A stretch of 64,000 bases of DNA from Ephemerocybe angulata (lineage: Eukaryota; Basidiomycota; Agaricomycetes; Agaricales; Psathyrellaceae): the NCBI GenBank assembly GCA_013368325.1, contig JAACJK010000057.1:124001-188000 (forward strand), given 5' to 3'. Made by a program: the position numbers and the translations under genes. The notes under the pieces were generated by a model, which worked only from the letters and a program-made list of their open reading frames with translations, was not told the DNA's origin and made no database searches. This document shows, piece by piece, positions 29,417 to 41,100 of this stretch (position 1 is the first letter of the stretch; the number at the start of each line of letters is the position of its first letter).

Positions 29417-30725
29417 ATGGTTGCCATTCAAGCTCTCGTCGCTCTTGCCGCTTCCTTGGCCGCTGCTGCTGCTCCTGGGCTCACTCTTCGGGTAGAAGGT
29501 GACACACCAATGCACCCACCGATTTAACGTGTCCCTAACTTTATATCCTAGGCCCTGAGTCTGTCACCGATGTTGAGAACTTCAAGATTTCGACCGTCCT
29601 CACAAACACTGGTAACGAGACCTTGAGGATCTTGAACGACCCCTTGGGCCCACTTTCTAAGCTTCCTACGGAGACTTTCTCAATTGTCAATTCTGAGGGA
29701 TCTGCTGCCAGATTTGGAGGGGTCAAGGCCAAGTATGTCCCTTCCACTGCAGCGGCCCTCGGAGATTACACCAGCCTGGCTCCCGGCGAGTCCGTCACTG
29801 TTAACCACGAACGTATGTTTCTTCTGTTCATACTTCCCGCTGTCCTTGTTTCCTCACGTATAATATGGTCACAGTGAGCGATGCTTATAACCTCACCGGA
29901 TCTGGGGTCGGCACATACAACGTTATGCCTCGAAACCTATTCTATCTCGTCAATGAAGCGAACCAAATTTCCACCTTCCGCGCTCATCTCTCCGGAGCCC
30001 ACAAGACATACATTACCGGACGCCTTGCCAAAGTCACGCCATCCCCCAGTCTCTTTAAACGCGCCAGATACATCTCCTGTTCCGCATCCCAGCAAAGGGC
30101 CCTTGCCGAGGCGGCGAATAGCGCCCAAGCGTCCGCGTCCGAAGCTAAATCCTATTTCGACAACGACGTAGCTACTCAACGCTACACCACCTGGTTTGGC
30201 GCTGCTGACCGCGCTCGTCAGAGCACTGTTGCATCCCATTTCACTGCCATCAATGGCAACAACTTCACAGACTTCACCTACGACTGCACCTGCAGGGTTC
30301 GAGATATCTACGCTTATGTCCGCCCTGGAGAGTACGTACTTGAGGATATCCGCTCTCGCAAGAGCATGGCAAAGGGTCTATCGTATACTAATCAACCGTC
30401 CCTCTTACCTTTGTAGCTTCGGGAGGATCTACCTCTGCGGCGCCTTTTGGAACACTGCAAACACTGGAGCAGACTCCAGGGTACGTCCAGGGTTCAATCT
30501 GCAGGGCCAGAATATACAGTGAGAAAGCTGATATAACTCCTCCTTTCTCAACAGGCAGGCACCCTCATCCACGAGGCATCTCACTTCACCGCCAACGGTG
30601 GTACCGGCGACTTCGCTTATGGCCAGGAGGACGCTATGGGCCTAGCCAGCGAGAACCCTGACCAGGCTGTCATGAACGCAGATTCTCATGAGTACTTTAC
30701 TGAGAATGCTCCTTTCCTTGATTGA
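29417..30725 (+). CDS. Peptidyl-Lys metalloendopeptidase (M35), paralogue
   Basis: Five exons: 29417-29498, 29552-29812, 29875-30331, 30417-30480 and 30555-30725, giving 344 residues. The signal peptide is MVAIQALVALAASLAAAAA. A propeptide of about 160 residues ends near LFKR. The mature enzyme follows with YISCS, DCTC, YLCGAFW, zinc motif HEASH (294-298), GGTGDFAYG (D307) and SHEYFTEN. The predicted product is secreted and Lys-specific, like the copy at 23577-24834. All five exon lengths equal those of the paralogue except exon 3, which is 3 bases shorter. The introns have diverged completely. The pair is separated by the WRAP53-like gene and element C, so the duplication is not recent or has been interrupted by later insertion. 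Confidence 0.92.
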
Positions 30726-31560
30726 GATGGGAAATAATGGCGGGGAGCTGTCCGGTAACTTTAAGTAGGAAGGTGTGGTGCCAATGGGCGATCTTTGGCT
30801 ACAACAGCGGGCTCCCGCCGAGTAGAATCGCATGGGCGCAATTATAATAGCCAACTGTTCGTAGGATTGGAAAGTCAGAGGGACTCGAGCTTGAAGGGCG
30901 CCACAGTTTTGATTCCAAGTGTAAGGTTAGGTAGAGTGAGGAAATTCTAAAATCGTCCAGCCTATTTGCAGGATCCCCGGTCAATTGCTGACTTCGAACT
31001 TGCTTCGAACCCAATACCTTGGCATTCCCTGTGGCAATGGGCAGGGATTAGATTGAACGCTGGAGGCCTAATTGGTGCCAGGTTTAAACGCCGGAAGATA
31101 ACCGAAAGCCCCTATTCCTATCCCCTTACTGACATTCGCGACCTCGTTGCCCCCTGTGGACCTCATGACTTTCATCTTCCACCTGAGCAGGGTCCACCGC
31201 GCCCATATATGCCTACTGGCCATACATAGCGCCAATCCCTGCACTTTGGCTCTGTGACGTCGATACGCCAATCCAGAAAATAGGGGCCGATATTCGTGAG
31301 AATAGGATGCAACAGTCGATATGATCATGATGCTGTGGCAGAAACAGGAAGGAAAGGATTGGGAAAGGAAGACTCCAGTCTCCGAGTTATCCGACCCAGT
31401 TCTGACATGCCGCATATCCATATGTTGCCACCTGGTTCAATGCGTACGGTGCTGACAGCTTGATCTCGTTCCTCATCTCCTAGTCTCGCCCGCTATACCT
31501 CCTCCAATCGGCGACAACACCACTGCATTTGCAGAGAAGGCTCGAGCGCCATCGACCTCA
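30726..31560. other. Intergenic, no gene seen
   Basis: Flanks of the metalloendopeptidase and acyltransferase genes. A 117-codon minus-strand frame at 31068-31421 shows no family features and no splice logic and was not accepted. Confidence 0.45.
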
Positions 31561-33215
31561 ATGTATACCCTCGGAAGCACTGGATCCTCGGAGCCTCTAT
31601 CCTCAGATGAATCAAGCTTTGCACTGTACCCGCTCACCGCATTCGACAAGCTCTTCGAGGGCACAACGTTCGTGACGGGGTGGCTAGTGGAAGGGACAGT
31701 CAACGCCAAAGTCCTCGATGAGGCGCTGCGGCGCGTTACCAACAAATGGCGCATGCTCGCAGGCAGGGTCCAATCCCGCAAAGAAGGAGTTGTGCGTCTT
31801 CCAAACCCCCTACGCGCTCGAGCGCCCAGCTAACCCCAGCGCTTGACACTCCTAATCACTCGTATCACCCCAGGATCTAAAATGGTACCTCAACATCCCC
31901 CTCGGCCCTCTCCCCCAAAACTACCGCACATTCTCCTTAACCACCACAACCTCCACCGTGCCCCTCTCCAACTACGTCCCCATCCCCATACCGCAAATAT
32001 CCGACTCCCTCCCCCCAGAAGTCTTCATCCACGCCTCCACCCCGCGGCAATACACGCAATGGGAATCCACCTCGCACCCCCTCACCTGCTGGCACCTCAC
32101 CTACTTCCCCGCGCAGCCCACCATCGTCGGCTGGGGCCCGCAGGAAGACAGGCGCCCCTACACCGCGATCGGCTTCTCGCGCTCGCACGGCGTGTTCGAC
32201 GGCGTCGGCGCGTCGCTCGTGATGCGGGCGCTTGTTTCTGAGCTCAATGGCGTGGAGTGGAGTGTCCCTCCGATGCCGACGCCGGGGCTCAATGTGAACC
32301 CCGTGCTGCAGGCGCTGGAGCAGAAGTACTTGACGCGGGACCGGATGTATAAGGGGTATACGCCGTTGGGGGTGACTGGCTTGGTGAAGCTTGTTGCGTT
32401 CCATATGAGGGAGAAGTGGTGGAGGGGTGCGGAGCGGCAGACGGTTCTGCTGCCTAAAGAGGCCTTTGTGTACCTTGTGGAAAGCTCGAGGGATGCATTG
32501 AAGAAAGAAGGGAAGAACGTGGAGAATGTGAGCTCAGGGGACATCCTCGTCGCTTGGATATACAAAGTACGTCCTATCCCCCTCCAAGTCCTACACCCGA
32601 GTAGAGTATTGACACTGTATATCCAAGACAATATACGCCAAAGGCATCTCAACAGACACCCTAGTCCACTGCGCAAACTTCGCCTCCTTCCGCTCCGTCC
32701 TCACCGACTCAAAGGACCCCACAGACCCCCTCCTCTCCTACGCCCACAACGCCTTCCTCCCCCTCCCCTACCCCGCCCTCTCAGTCTCAGACGTCCAATC
32801 CTTCTCCCTCCACGGCCTCGCCAGCATCCTCACCGCCTCCCGCCTCTCCCTCTCCAAGGCCCAAGTCGTCTCAGCCTACAAAACCCTCTCATCAGCACCG
32901 CACTTCCCCTCGCACCCCGACGCCCAAGATAGTCTGACAATATCGAATGTGAGTGCGTCGCGGATATTGGAGGCGGACTGGCATGCCACGGGCGCGAGGC
33001 GCACGGTGTGCGGGTATAGGTATCAGATGACGCCGACGGGGGTGGTGTTTTCGAATGCGATATATATTGCGGGGAGGTTGGATGATGGGTCGGTGGTGAT
33101 TGATGTTACGCTCAACACGCAGCGTATGAGGTTGATCGAGGAGGAGGTTACAAGGCTTATTGACGCTGCTGCAGCTCCTCCTTCCCCTGCCGATAGCGAA
33201 GCTACAGAAAAATAA
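31561..33215 (+). CDS. BAHD-like acyltransferase
   Basis: Three exons: 31561-31791, 31874-32566 and 32628-33215, giving 503 residues. The protein has the transferase-family pattern: N-terminal LYPLTAFDKLFE, then VTNKWRMLAGR, and the catalytic H-x3-D box in SRSHGVFDGVG (H182, D186). SSGDILVAWIYK follows in the middle. The C-terminus has a diverged VIDVTLNTQRM region in place of the plant DFGWG motif. Such enzymes move an acyl group from acyl-CoA to a hydroxyl or amine; fungal relatives act in secondary metabolism. The acceptor cannot be named. The nearest P450 is 15 kb away, so a biosynthetic cluster is not evident. Splicing is needed to link the catalytic middle to both ends, and all phases agree. 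Confidence 0.82.
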
Positions 33216-33825
33216 CCTATGGTTTCCTTCACCTAGCTTGCCACATCTCCCATTGCTCATCTTATACTGTTCTGTTCCCTGTACACCTAGTTCATACCCA
33301 TATTTCGTCGCGTCCAGCGGGTTATATCCCTTTGCCACTCTGGTCTGGTATAAATATCCTTCGCGCCAGATTAGACAACAGCCTTCCTTATGGGTGTCCA
33401 CTTAATAAGGTTCGCAAGATGGCAGACAATCGGGCCTCCGAATCGTAGAGCTCAGCAATCGGCGGCCTTCCTGTGAACCTTGCAGCAATTGGCACCCAAC
33501 CTTAAGCCAGCGCGTGTAGACGCCGGTCGCCACGCGAGCGGCAAGTCATGACTCACTGAGGAGGCGCCAGTATGTCATCATACACAAAGTCGTAGATCGA
33601 GAAGGGGTTTTATTCTATTGATACATGGATGGATAGCAGGCGGGTCAAAGAGACCGCAAAGTGAGTATCCTACGCTTGGACAAATTACAAAATAAAATAA
33701 TGAGAAATAAGATAAAAAGCAGCAATGAACGAATGTGTACTAGATCTCTATACCGGTCACTAACCATCCATTAACTCTCCGTCTATATCGCGACATCCTC
33801 TAAACCTCCAATATCGAAGGAGAGT
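33216..33825. other. Intergenic between convergent genes
   Basis: The acyltransferase (+) and mitochondrial carrier (-) end towards each other. The gap holds AT-rich 3' flanks, including AATAAAATAATGAG-like stretches near 33690 that could serve as poly(A) signals. No gene was seen. Confidence 0.45.
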
Positions 33826-35260
33826 CTAAAGCTCATCATCCCTTTGTTCCCGCTTTGCAGCGGAGGTTCTGAGCAGCCACGCCAGATTCTCATAGACGAC
33901 AAACGTCACGCAGGTACCTGGGAGGACGCGGACGAGGCTCGTCCCGAGCCCACGGTAAAAGCCCTTGATGCCTTCGTGCGCCCATGTCTTTTTTATTGTA
34001 GTGGGTATGTCGGGGAATTGGATTTGCTGTTGCGAGGGTGCGTTGTTCTAGAGAAAGGAGTAAGCAAGTTGGCCATGAGCGAGGTTTCGAAATAAGCGGA
34101 AAGGAAGAACGAACCTGAATGCGTGATCGGATGACTTGGTAGGGATATGTCGCGGAAAGCGCTATGAGTTTACTCGATATCGACATTGCAGAGTACGAGA
34201 GATTGGACTAGACGCGAATCATGAACGATAAGACGTTGGTGAAAAGGAAATTTAGCCGACGTACCAGTTTCGCGGTATTCTGATCATACGGAATACCAGC
34301 GCGTTCCGCTCTCCGCCGTTTTCGCTCAAACCCCCAAGTCTTCATCTTTTCGTACGCGACGAACTGCAGCGCACCGTTCCCTACGCCCACGAGCGCAAGC
34401 ATCGTCCCGCGCGTCAAACCTTTCCAACCTTCCTGCTTTACGATCGTCGATAGTCCATCTATTCCAGCGAATGCGGTTTTAGCTGCTAGGACCAACAAAC
34501 GAGAGCCATTGTATGAGGCCGAGACGTACCCCATAGTCCTCGGTATGCGTTTGGGGAGTCTGCAGCTGTGGCGAACATCCGGACGCGGACGAGCCAGAAG
34601 GGGTTGGTTAGGACCGCTGTGACGGCGCCTGTGTCGAGCGTTAGCGGCTCCAGCGGTTATGTTGAGTAAACTAGCGTGCGCACTGGCTTCGGCAGAACAT
34701 ATGAGGTACTCAGTAGCGGTTAGCGACTTTGTTATATCACCCCCAGACGCCTGTTTCTTCAACATATTATAACTATTCGCGAATAGAATATGAGCATTCC
34801 ACAACATAGAAGTAAAACGAAGTAGCAGACGTACAAAAGAAAGTAGAGCCCCCAACTACTCGCGTTCCCAGCAATGTTCGGCCCAATGCCTCTGTAGAGC
34901 CCCTTCCATCCCTGCGTCTGCTGGATGTTCTTGAGCGAGAGCCACATCTGCTTCCCGATCGACCCGGGCTGCTTCCCGGTGTTCACCTGGAACTTGATCT
35001 TGAGCAAGTCCAGCGGGTTCATACATAGCGTCGTGACGACCCCAGCTCCCAATCCCGCGACAGCATGGTCCTACACACCCAATCCCAGTCAAATTACACA
35101 AACCGATAGAGGTAAGGCAGTAGGATGTGAGGAAGAACCGGGTAATATAAGTTACTGATCAAGAGGAGAAGGTATATGACGCACAATAGCAGTGGTTGGG
35201 AAGAAACTGGGAGGTTGTCGCGGTATTTTGGGTTTGGTGTCGCCCATACCTCACCAGCAT
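33826..35260 (-). CDS. FLX1: Mitochondrial carrier, FLX1/SLC25A32 type
   Basis: Seven exons: 35255-35260, 34835-35070, 34684-34772, 34530-34628, 34265-34482, 34115-34207 and 33826-34047, giving 320 residues. Three carrier repeats are visible, with signatures PLDLLKIKFQ, PFWLVRVRM and PYQVIRSRIQ, each followed by G-x-x-G-aromatic motifs (GLYRGIGPN, GLTRGTMLA, GFYRGLGTS). The PFW form of the second signature fits the FAD/folate carriers Flx1 and SLC25A32. The predicted site is the mitochondrial inner membrane, exchanging FAD or a folate. The core from DHAVAGLGAG onward is firm. The first exon (only ATG CTG, then a 184-nt intron) is tentative, because no other in-frame ATG was found. Confidence 0.85.
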
Positions 35261-38140
35261 GCGCTGTGGCTGCCGGTTTCGCGTCTGCCGACGAGCTTGG
35301 GCGCGGAGAGGGAGGAGGAGGAGAGGGAGTCCGGGGTGGGCGGTTGAGGAGAAACTTGGAATTCCGGGTTTGATTTCGAATCCCGGTGACGCGACGGATG
35401 ACCGCACTTGGGTCCGTGGGACTGGGCCCGTGGACCTTGAGGTCCCGAATGCGATGGACTCGGGATTGCGTTTCCTTACCTGTTGCTAATTCCTGGCGTA
35501 CCTTGAGATAGAAAAGGCCTGTGAAGATGGATCTACAGTGGTAGTGGCTTTGGTAGCCGCCCAGAGCGCTTGAAGTTGACAGAATTCAATTCGTTCAGAC
35601 TCCAGAGCGCTCGCGCTGACTAATGGAGCGGGCGCTTGCATTCAGACTCCGACCCGGCGATATAAAAGGCTTGTCGCGCATCAATACGGCTTGTCCTCAT
35701 CCTCTTTTTTCTTCTGGCTTTCGAGTCACCTTTCGTGCAGTTTCAACGGTTCTTCGACTCACCATGCCTATCCGACTTGCGTGAATGATGCAGCTCGCGT
35801 TCTGTCGCGTCATCGCGGCGAGGAGACGAATGCTAGCCGCTTTGTGAAAATTTTCTCGCGAAGGGTCGCGACTCTCGTACTCCTCTTGTTTTGGGCAGCC
35901 CCTGATGCAGGGGGTGCTGCGACCATTTCCCCTGTGATCCACGACCTATCGGGATCTTTCTTACCCAAGGCCGTGGATATCCATACTGAAGGTGTGTATT
36001 TCTTCTACGTCTTGCTTCATTTTCCTTCGGTCTTTATACACTTCGGATTTGATGAAAAAGAGTTTACTCGAAACCCAGCTCGTCGACAGGCGGGAGTAAC
36101 GCCCCATTATGCCTATGAGAATAAAATTTTACTGATCCTTCTCAATCTTTTCGATGTTTCACCGTATTGACAACATTGAACTGACCAACCTTCTCCCTCT
36201 TCTCAGGTCCTTCTCTTAATTCCATCCATTCCACCGCCGCCGTCTGCTTGTTAATAAGGTTAGTCTCCATTCCGTTTGGTTTCGGGGTGATGTATTAGAA
36301 AAATATTTGCTACTTCAGAGGGCTCCGGCCCAATGAGACTACATTTTCCACCAAGATCTCTGACTTCTTTTCTTCTTCATCGATTGCTCTTATGAATACC
36401 ATCTGACCTCTTCTACCTCAGGTATACGCCACATCTCAGACCCTTTCCCTACATACCCCTGTTATCTCTACGACTGAATAAACCCCTTGCAATCCTTCGA
36501 TCATCTCCGCGTTCCAATCCATGTTCTTCAGCCTCATGGCTACTGTGTACGGCGCCCGCAACATTTTTCTGCAAAACTGGCAGGCTTCCATGCTCACATG
36601 CCCTGCTACTCTCCTTCTTTTGGCCTTTTTCTCTCCTCCGACGCCGGAGACACATCCATCGATACAAGTCATCGCCTCAAGTTGCGTCAAGGGTTTGATA
36701 CTCATGTACATGGGTCTTTAATGATCGAAGCGATTTGGAATATGGTTCCCCAGCATCCGGAGGTTTGCTGGAGGTCTTCGGAATGGCCTGGGACTTACCG
36801 GTGACACTCCGAGTCTGAAACGATCGTGAAGTTCGGGCTAACATACGTCCCCAAGGATACTCCGCGTGAGCATAGACCCTTCCTCCGCACAACATTCAAC
36901 TCATAAGTTGTATGTCAGTGCTGTTGCTCGGCTAGGTCGCGCCCACAAGGCGGTGCCGGTGCCTGTGGATCGACGGGTGAACGACTAATGAACATAAACC
37001 CTTTCTGAAAGACGCAGCTGCAGGGTCCGGGGCCGGCGACAGTGAGGTGCGCATGAAGCATGATCATAAAGCCTCAAGATTCGGGGTGATTAGGACAAAT
37101 CGGAAATTGCGAGGGTGGTGAAGGCAGTTTCATGGAATGGTCCTAGAATGAACGATCGAAACCGCGATCCTCGTGTGGATTGGCACCCCAGGAGGCTCAC
37201 ACCGGAGCCTGTCTTCCTCATTCGCTCGATGCGTCGGGGCTCGAAGAGGAGCATGCAGTTCTCCTTCAATAAGCAGCGAACATTCCGACTTTTCTTGTTT
37301 GGTTCTTGGCTTTGGAAATGAAAAAGACGCCGGTCGACTCACTCCCTGCTCATGTGAGGAGGACGAATCCCGTCGTCTTTAGTAATTAGCCGGTGTCTTT
37401 TGACAAACGGAGGCTCCTTCAACGTCTCGGCGGACTTGCAAAGGTGAGTCGAGAGCTGGGATCGAATTCACGGTGACTCGCTGCCATCGACCTGCCCGTG
37501 GCACATCGCAACTTCCAAAGCATACCTGCTCAGAAGATCAGAAGACGATAGGACGATGGTATCGCCACTTCTGATTCGTCTGAGTGTTATCAGAGATACC
37601 GGGATCATCATCGTATCCTTGTCTGAGCACCTACGTCAGGACGGATACTGACACCTTCCCGAGAAGGTCCAGGGCCTCGCACAAAGGCGAAGAGCCGTGG
37701 GGTCTCGGATATCTGGACGTTCGGTAAATAACAAGGCAATCTGAGCACCGCTAATTGTTGCGGGCGTCTGTTGAGTGAATTGGAATGGTCACGCTCGCAA
37801 CGCCACCGTATGCCTCCTCGTACCTCTTCCGATGTGAAGACGTAAACTTCCCGTCCCTCGCGGCTCCCGAAATCAAGCTGAGACATACAAATTGCGGACC
37901 GAACGTAAACCTCTGCATCTCGGAACACGCCAGTCCCCCGGGCCTGTCGCTGAAACCATAAAGCTTGGTGGAAGCTGCCGACCCGTGTACCTGGCGGGCG
38001 AAGGGACACACAGCCGCCCGCACGTGTGCACCTCCTTCCTAATCCGGACGCCATGTGGACTCGTTTCATCTCCGCGATAATGCTTTGAAAACCACAGGCG
38101 CCAACTTTTCAGTTGCCCATCTTCTCTGCCTCCAGGGGCC
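35261..38140. other. Long gap with promoter-like and spliced-looking segments
   Basis: No convincing protein gene in 2.9 kb. At 35594-35603 and 35641-35650 the word TTCAGACTCC is repeated around 37 bases. A TATA box (TATAAAA, 35661-35667) follows. Downstream is C/T-rich sequence with intron-like borders (for example GTGTAT near 35992 to CTCAG near 36206). The 160-codon frame at 35691 lacks an ATG, so a non-coding transcript or an unresolved gene is possible. From 36.5 to 38.1 kb only unsupported frames were found. Confidence 0.35.
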
Positions 38141-41100
38141 ATGAATTCCCTTCACGATCCGTCCAAGAAGACCTCGATAAACTCGCTGTTGAACCCCGAT
38201 GTCGCCAGCCCATTTCCTCTCAGCAGTAGCTCAGGCGCTTCGCACAGCGCACTGAACCATCGCCAGCTGCAGCCGCATATCCAGCCGGCAGTGAGCTATC
38301 CCAAATCGACGGCCCCATACACACCGAATCCACACTTTGGGCTCAGAACCGCCAACTGGGCAACCCCTAGCACCAACGGGGACAACTACAACGGCAATGG
38401 CTTCTCTTCGGAAAGGAGAAGTAGTGTTACATACCCTTCGGACAAGCAGCATACCCAGGGCTCTCCTAGTCGGCCAGCATACCCACAGCACCACTCTGAA
38501 CCTGCAGATGGGTATACAAGCACCAATAGTCATCGTTTCGGTAGCCAACGCGCGACCAGCATCCAGACAATGACGGGGATCGAGCCCGCACGGTCATGGC
38601 AGACTTCCACCGAGCCTTCCGCTAGCACACCCTTTGGCCCTACTAGCCTGCCCGAATCGCATCGGCGAAATTGTGAGCACGCAAACCTCGATAGAGACCA
38701 CCTTTCGGTCTAATCATTATCTCTAAACCAGCAATGTCTTCAAACGGATTGCAACATGGCGCATACCAAAATCCAGGTACAGCTCCGCCGCATGCCGAAG
38801 GTGAGCTTGTTGCGCTGCATCTGCGAGGGTCATGCAACGTTGAGCATAACTTAACTCCCTTGATCTCGGTGTAGAGCGGCAAAATGGACATAACGCGCAT
38901 GGCGACCGAGGCCCTGGTGTGTATCTATCTGTCTCGTTGCTCAGTCAATACTCACGCGGTTTGTTGAAGTCCCCCGGCCAGGACATGTCAGATCTGGCTC
39001 TGATTCGCGCAATGGTAACCTCGGTAACCCGTAGCGGCGCGATGTTACTGATATATCGATTCTAGGCTTGCCAGGGTCCTTGTCCCCTCAAAGACATCGG
39101 GCGATACACCCAGAATCACCTGAACTGATCCAACCCCATGTCAAACCCCCGTCCCCAAATAACCAGACCACCGTATATCAAAGCCCAATGGGGTGCTCCG
39201 ACCCTCGTCATGGTGCGCATCATCTCCAGAGTGTTCTCACACCTCTTGTTGAATCACGAATAGCTGGATACCAAAACACAGGAATGGGTCAGCCGCATCC
39301 CCATTCCGATGCCCGCCCAGGTAAGTGTGATCCTTCGCCTTTTTTAATCGGGCGCGATTCTAGCTGTGCCTCGCCGCTCACCTAGCTCTGGTTGGAATTC
39401 CAGCCTCATCGAATGGATTGCAACCCCAAAGTCAGTCTTCTGATTCGGCTACGATGCGCTCAGAAGCTTCGGAGCTGACCCAAATGCAATCCACACCCCA
39501 ATCTACAAATAAACGTGCAGCTGGATACCAGAATACAGGTACTGGTCAGCCACATGCCGCTGGTAAGTTTGCAACCTTCGCGTCCCCGTGCATGGTTCTC
39601 CGTTTCTGATTCTCTTCGCGATGTCCGGCACAGAATGGCAATCGTCTGAACGCGTCTCCGTTCGATTAGCAGCCCGCGGAACCCTGCCATCCCCTGCGCC
39701 TCAACCCCAGCCCCACGCAGCCCCTGCATACCACCTCCGAATTGGTGCACCCCCTGGGGGACCCTACCCTATCATCGTCGCCTATCCAGCTATTGTACAC
39801 AATCAAATTCCGCAGCATCTCCAGCAACAAGCTCCGCCCACAACACAACCCTCGACTTCTTCCAAGCGGCAATTGCCGGAAAGCGAGGCTTCAACACCGA
39901 AAGCAAAGCGCCCTGCGAAGGCGAAGTCCAAGGTTGGCCCCGATGGTGGTCCATGTGCGTAATGGCCCCTCTTCTATTTATTCTACCCGCGTTGACGATT
40001 ACATCCCACCACCCACTAGTCCCTTCCAAGCGCGGATTCAACGCAAAGAAACGGAGCGAGGCGGCACAGATCGCGGCGCAAAGTGGTGAGCATGACTGGC
40101 TCTTTTGAGCGATCGCTGTTCGTCCGGACTTCATCTTACTTGGTTTATAATATTAGCTCAAATGACCGCAGGTGAGGGCAGAGACAAAGCGGCCGAAGGT
40201 GAGTTTAGTTTATAGCTTCCACTGTTTCGAACGGCGCATGCCCGATTCGCGTTCCTCTCCCTGGTCCCCGCTTCTACCCCATTTTGTGACCACCGTGTTT
40301 AACCTAAACTTTGATGCTTCGGGTTTCATTTCTGTTCGAGGAAATCGTACTGACAAGTTTGGCCTTCAGCAACAAACGGGAACGATGCAGAATTCGGACA
40401 TGCAGTGAAGGAGCTCCAATTCGCCAGATGCATGTCGAATCGCTACAAAGTTGACGACTTCCCGAGATGCGTCTCGTGTACGAGACGCTGGGCCGGTGAT
40501 ACATGCCGGTTTCAGGGCATCAGGACGTTCGTCAAGGACGTTAATAGGCAGATCATCGGCATGGGGTTCAACAGTGCAAAGCAGAGTGAGGTTCCTGTGC
40601 TCCACTTCCCGAAGGTCTGGAATGTCCCCCTGCAGCAGGAACATATTGACCGGTCGAAGGTGAGTCGAGGCTCTCGATTACCCCGCATTTAAACTTCCGG
40701 TTACATCAACTGTATTGGCCTGGTGTTTCCGGGGGTGTCACCCACTTGATTCGTGGAAGGCCCGTTCTGACCCTTGTTTTTCTATTGCAGAAAGTTATCG
40801 CTAAAGCCCTTCTATCTACCTTAAGGTCGGAGCGTGAGCATCTGGGATTGCAGGATCTTATCAGACGGGCACGGGAGAGCGATGTGCGTGTGACCTGCGG
40901 TAGGTGACGTTCACTTCCCGTTCCTTCGATCAGCCTCGCTCAACTCAATCGTCCTGTCTTTCGTACTCTCCTCCCCTCCCATCATCACATCTTGGGTTCT
41001 TCACGTATCATCTATCGCTTCGAACCCCCTCCAATTCACTTGGCACGCTCGGTCGCTCTACCACTCTCACTTCACGGACCCCCTGGCCCCGCTATCCCTC

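Noticed and set aside
37608..38069. A 153-codon minus-strand frame upstream of the demethylase gene
   Set aside because: It is Arg/Gly-rich, with no family motif, no splice logic and no conservation with any other gene in the window.
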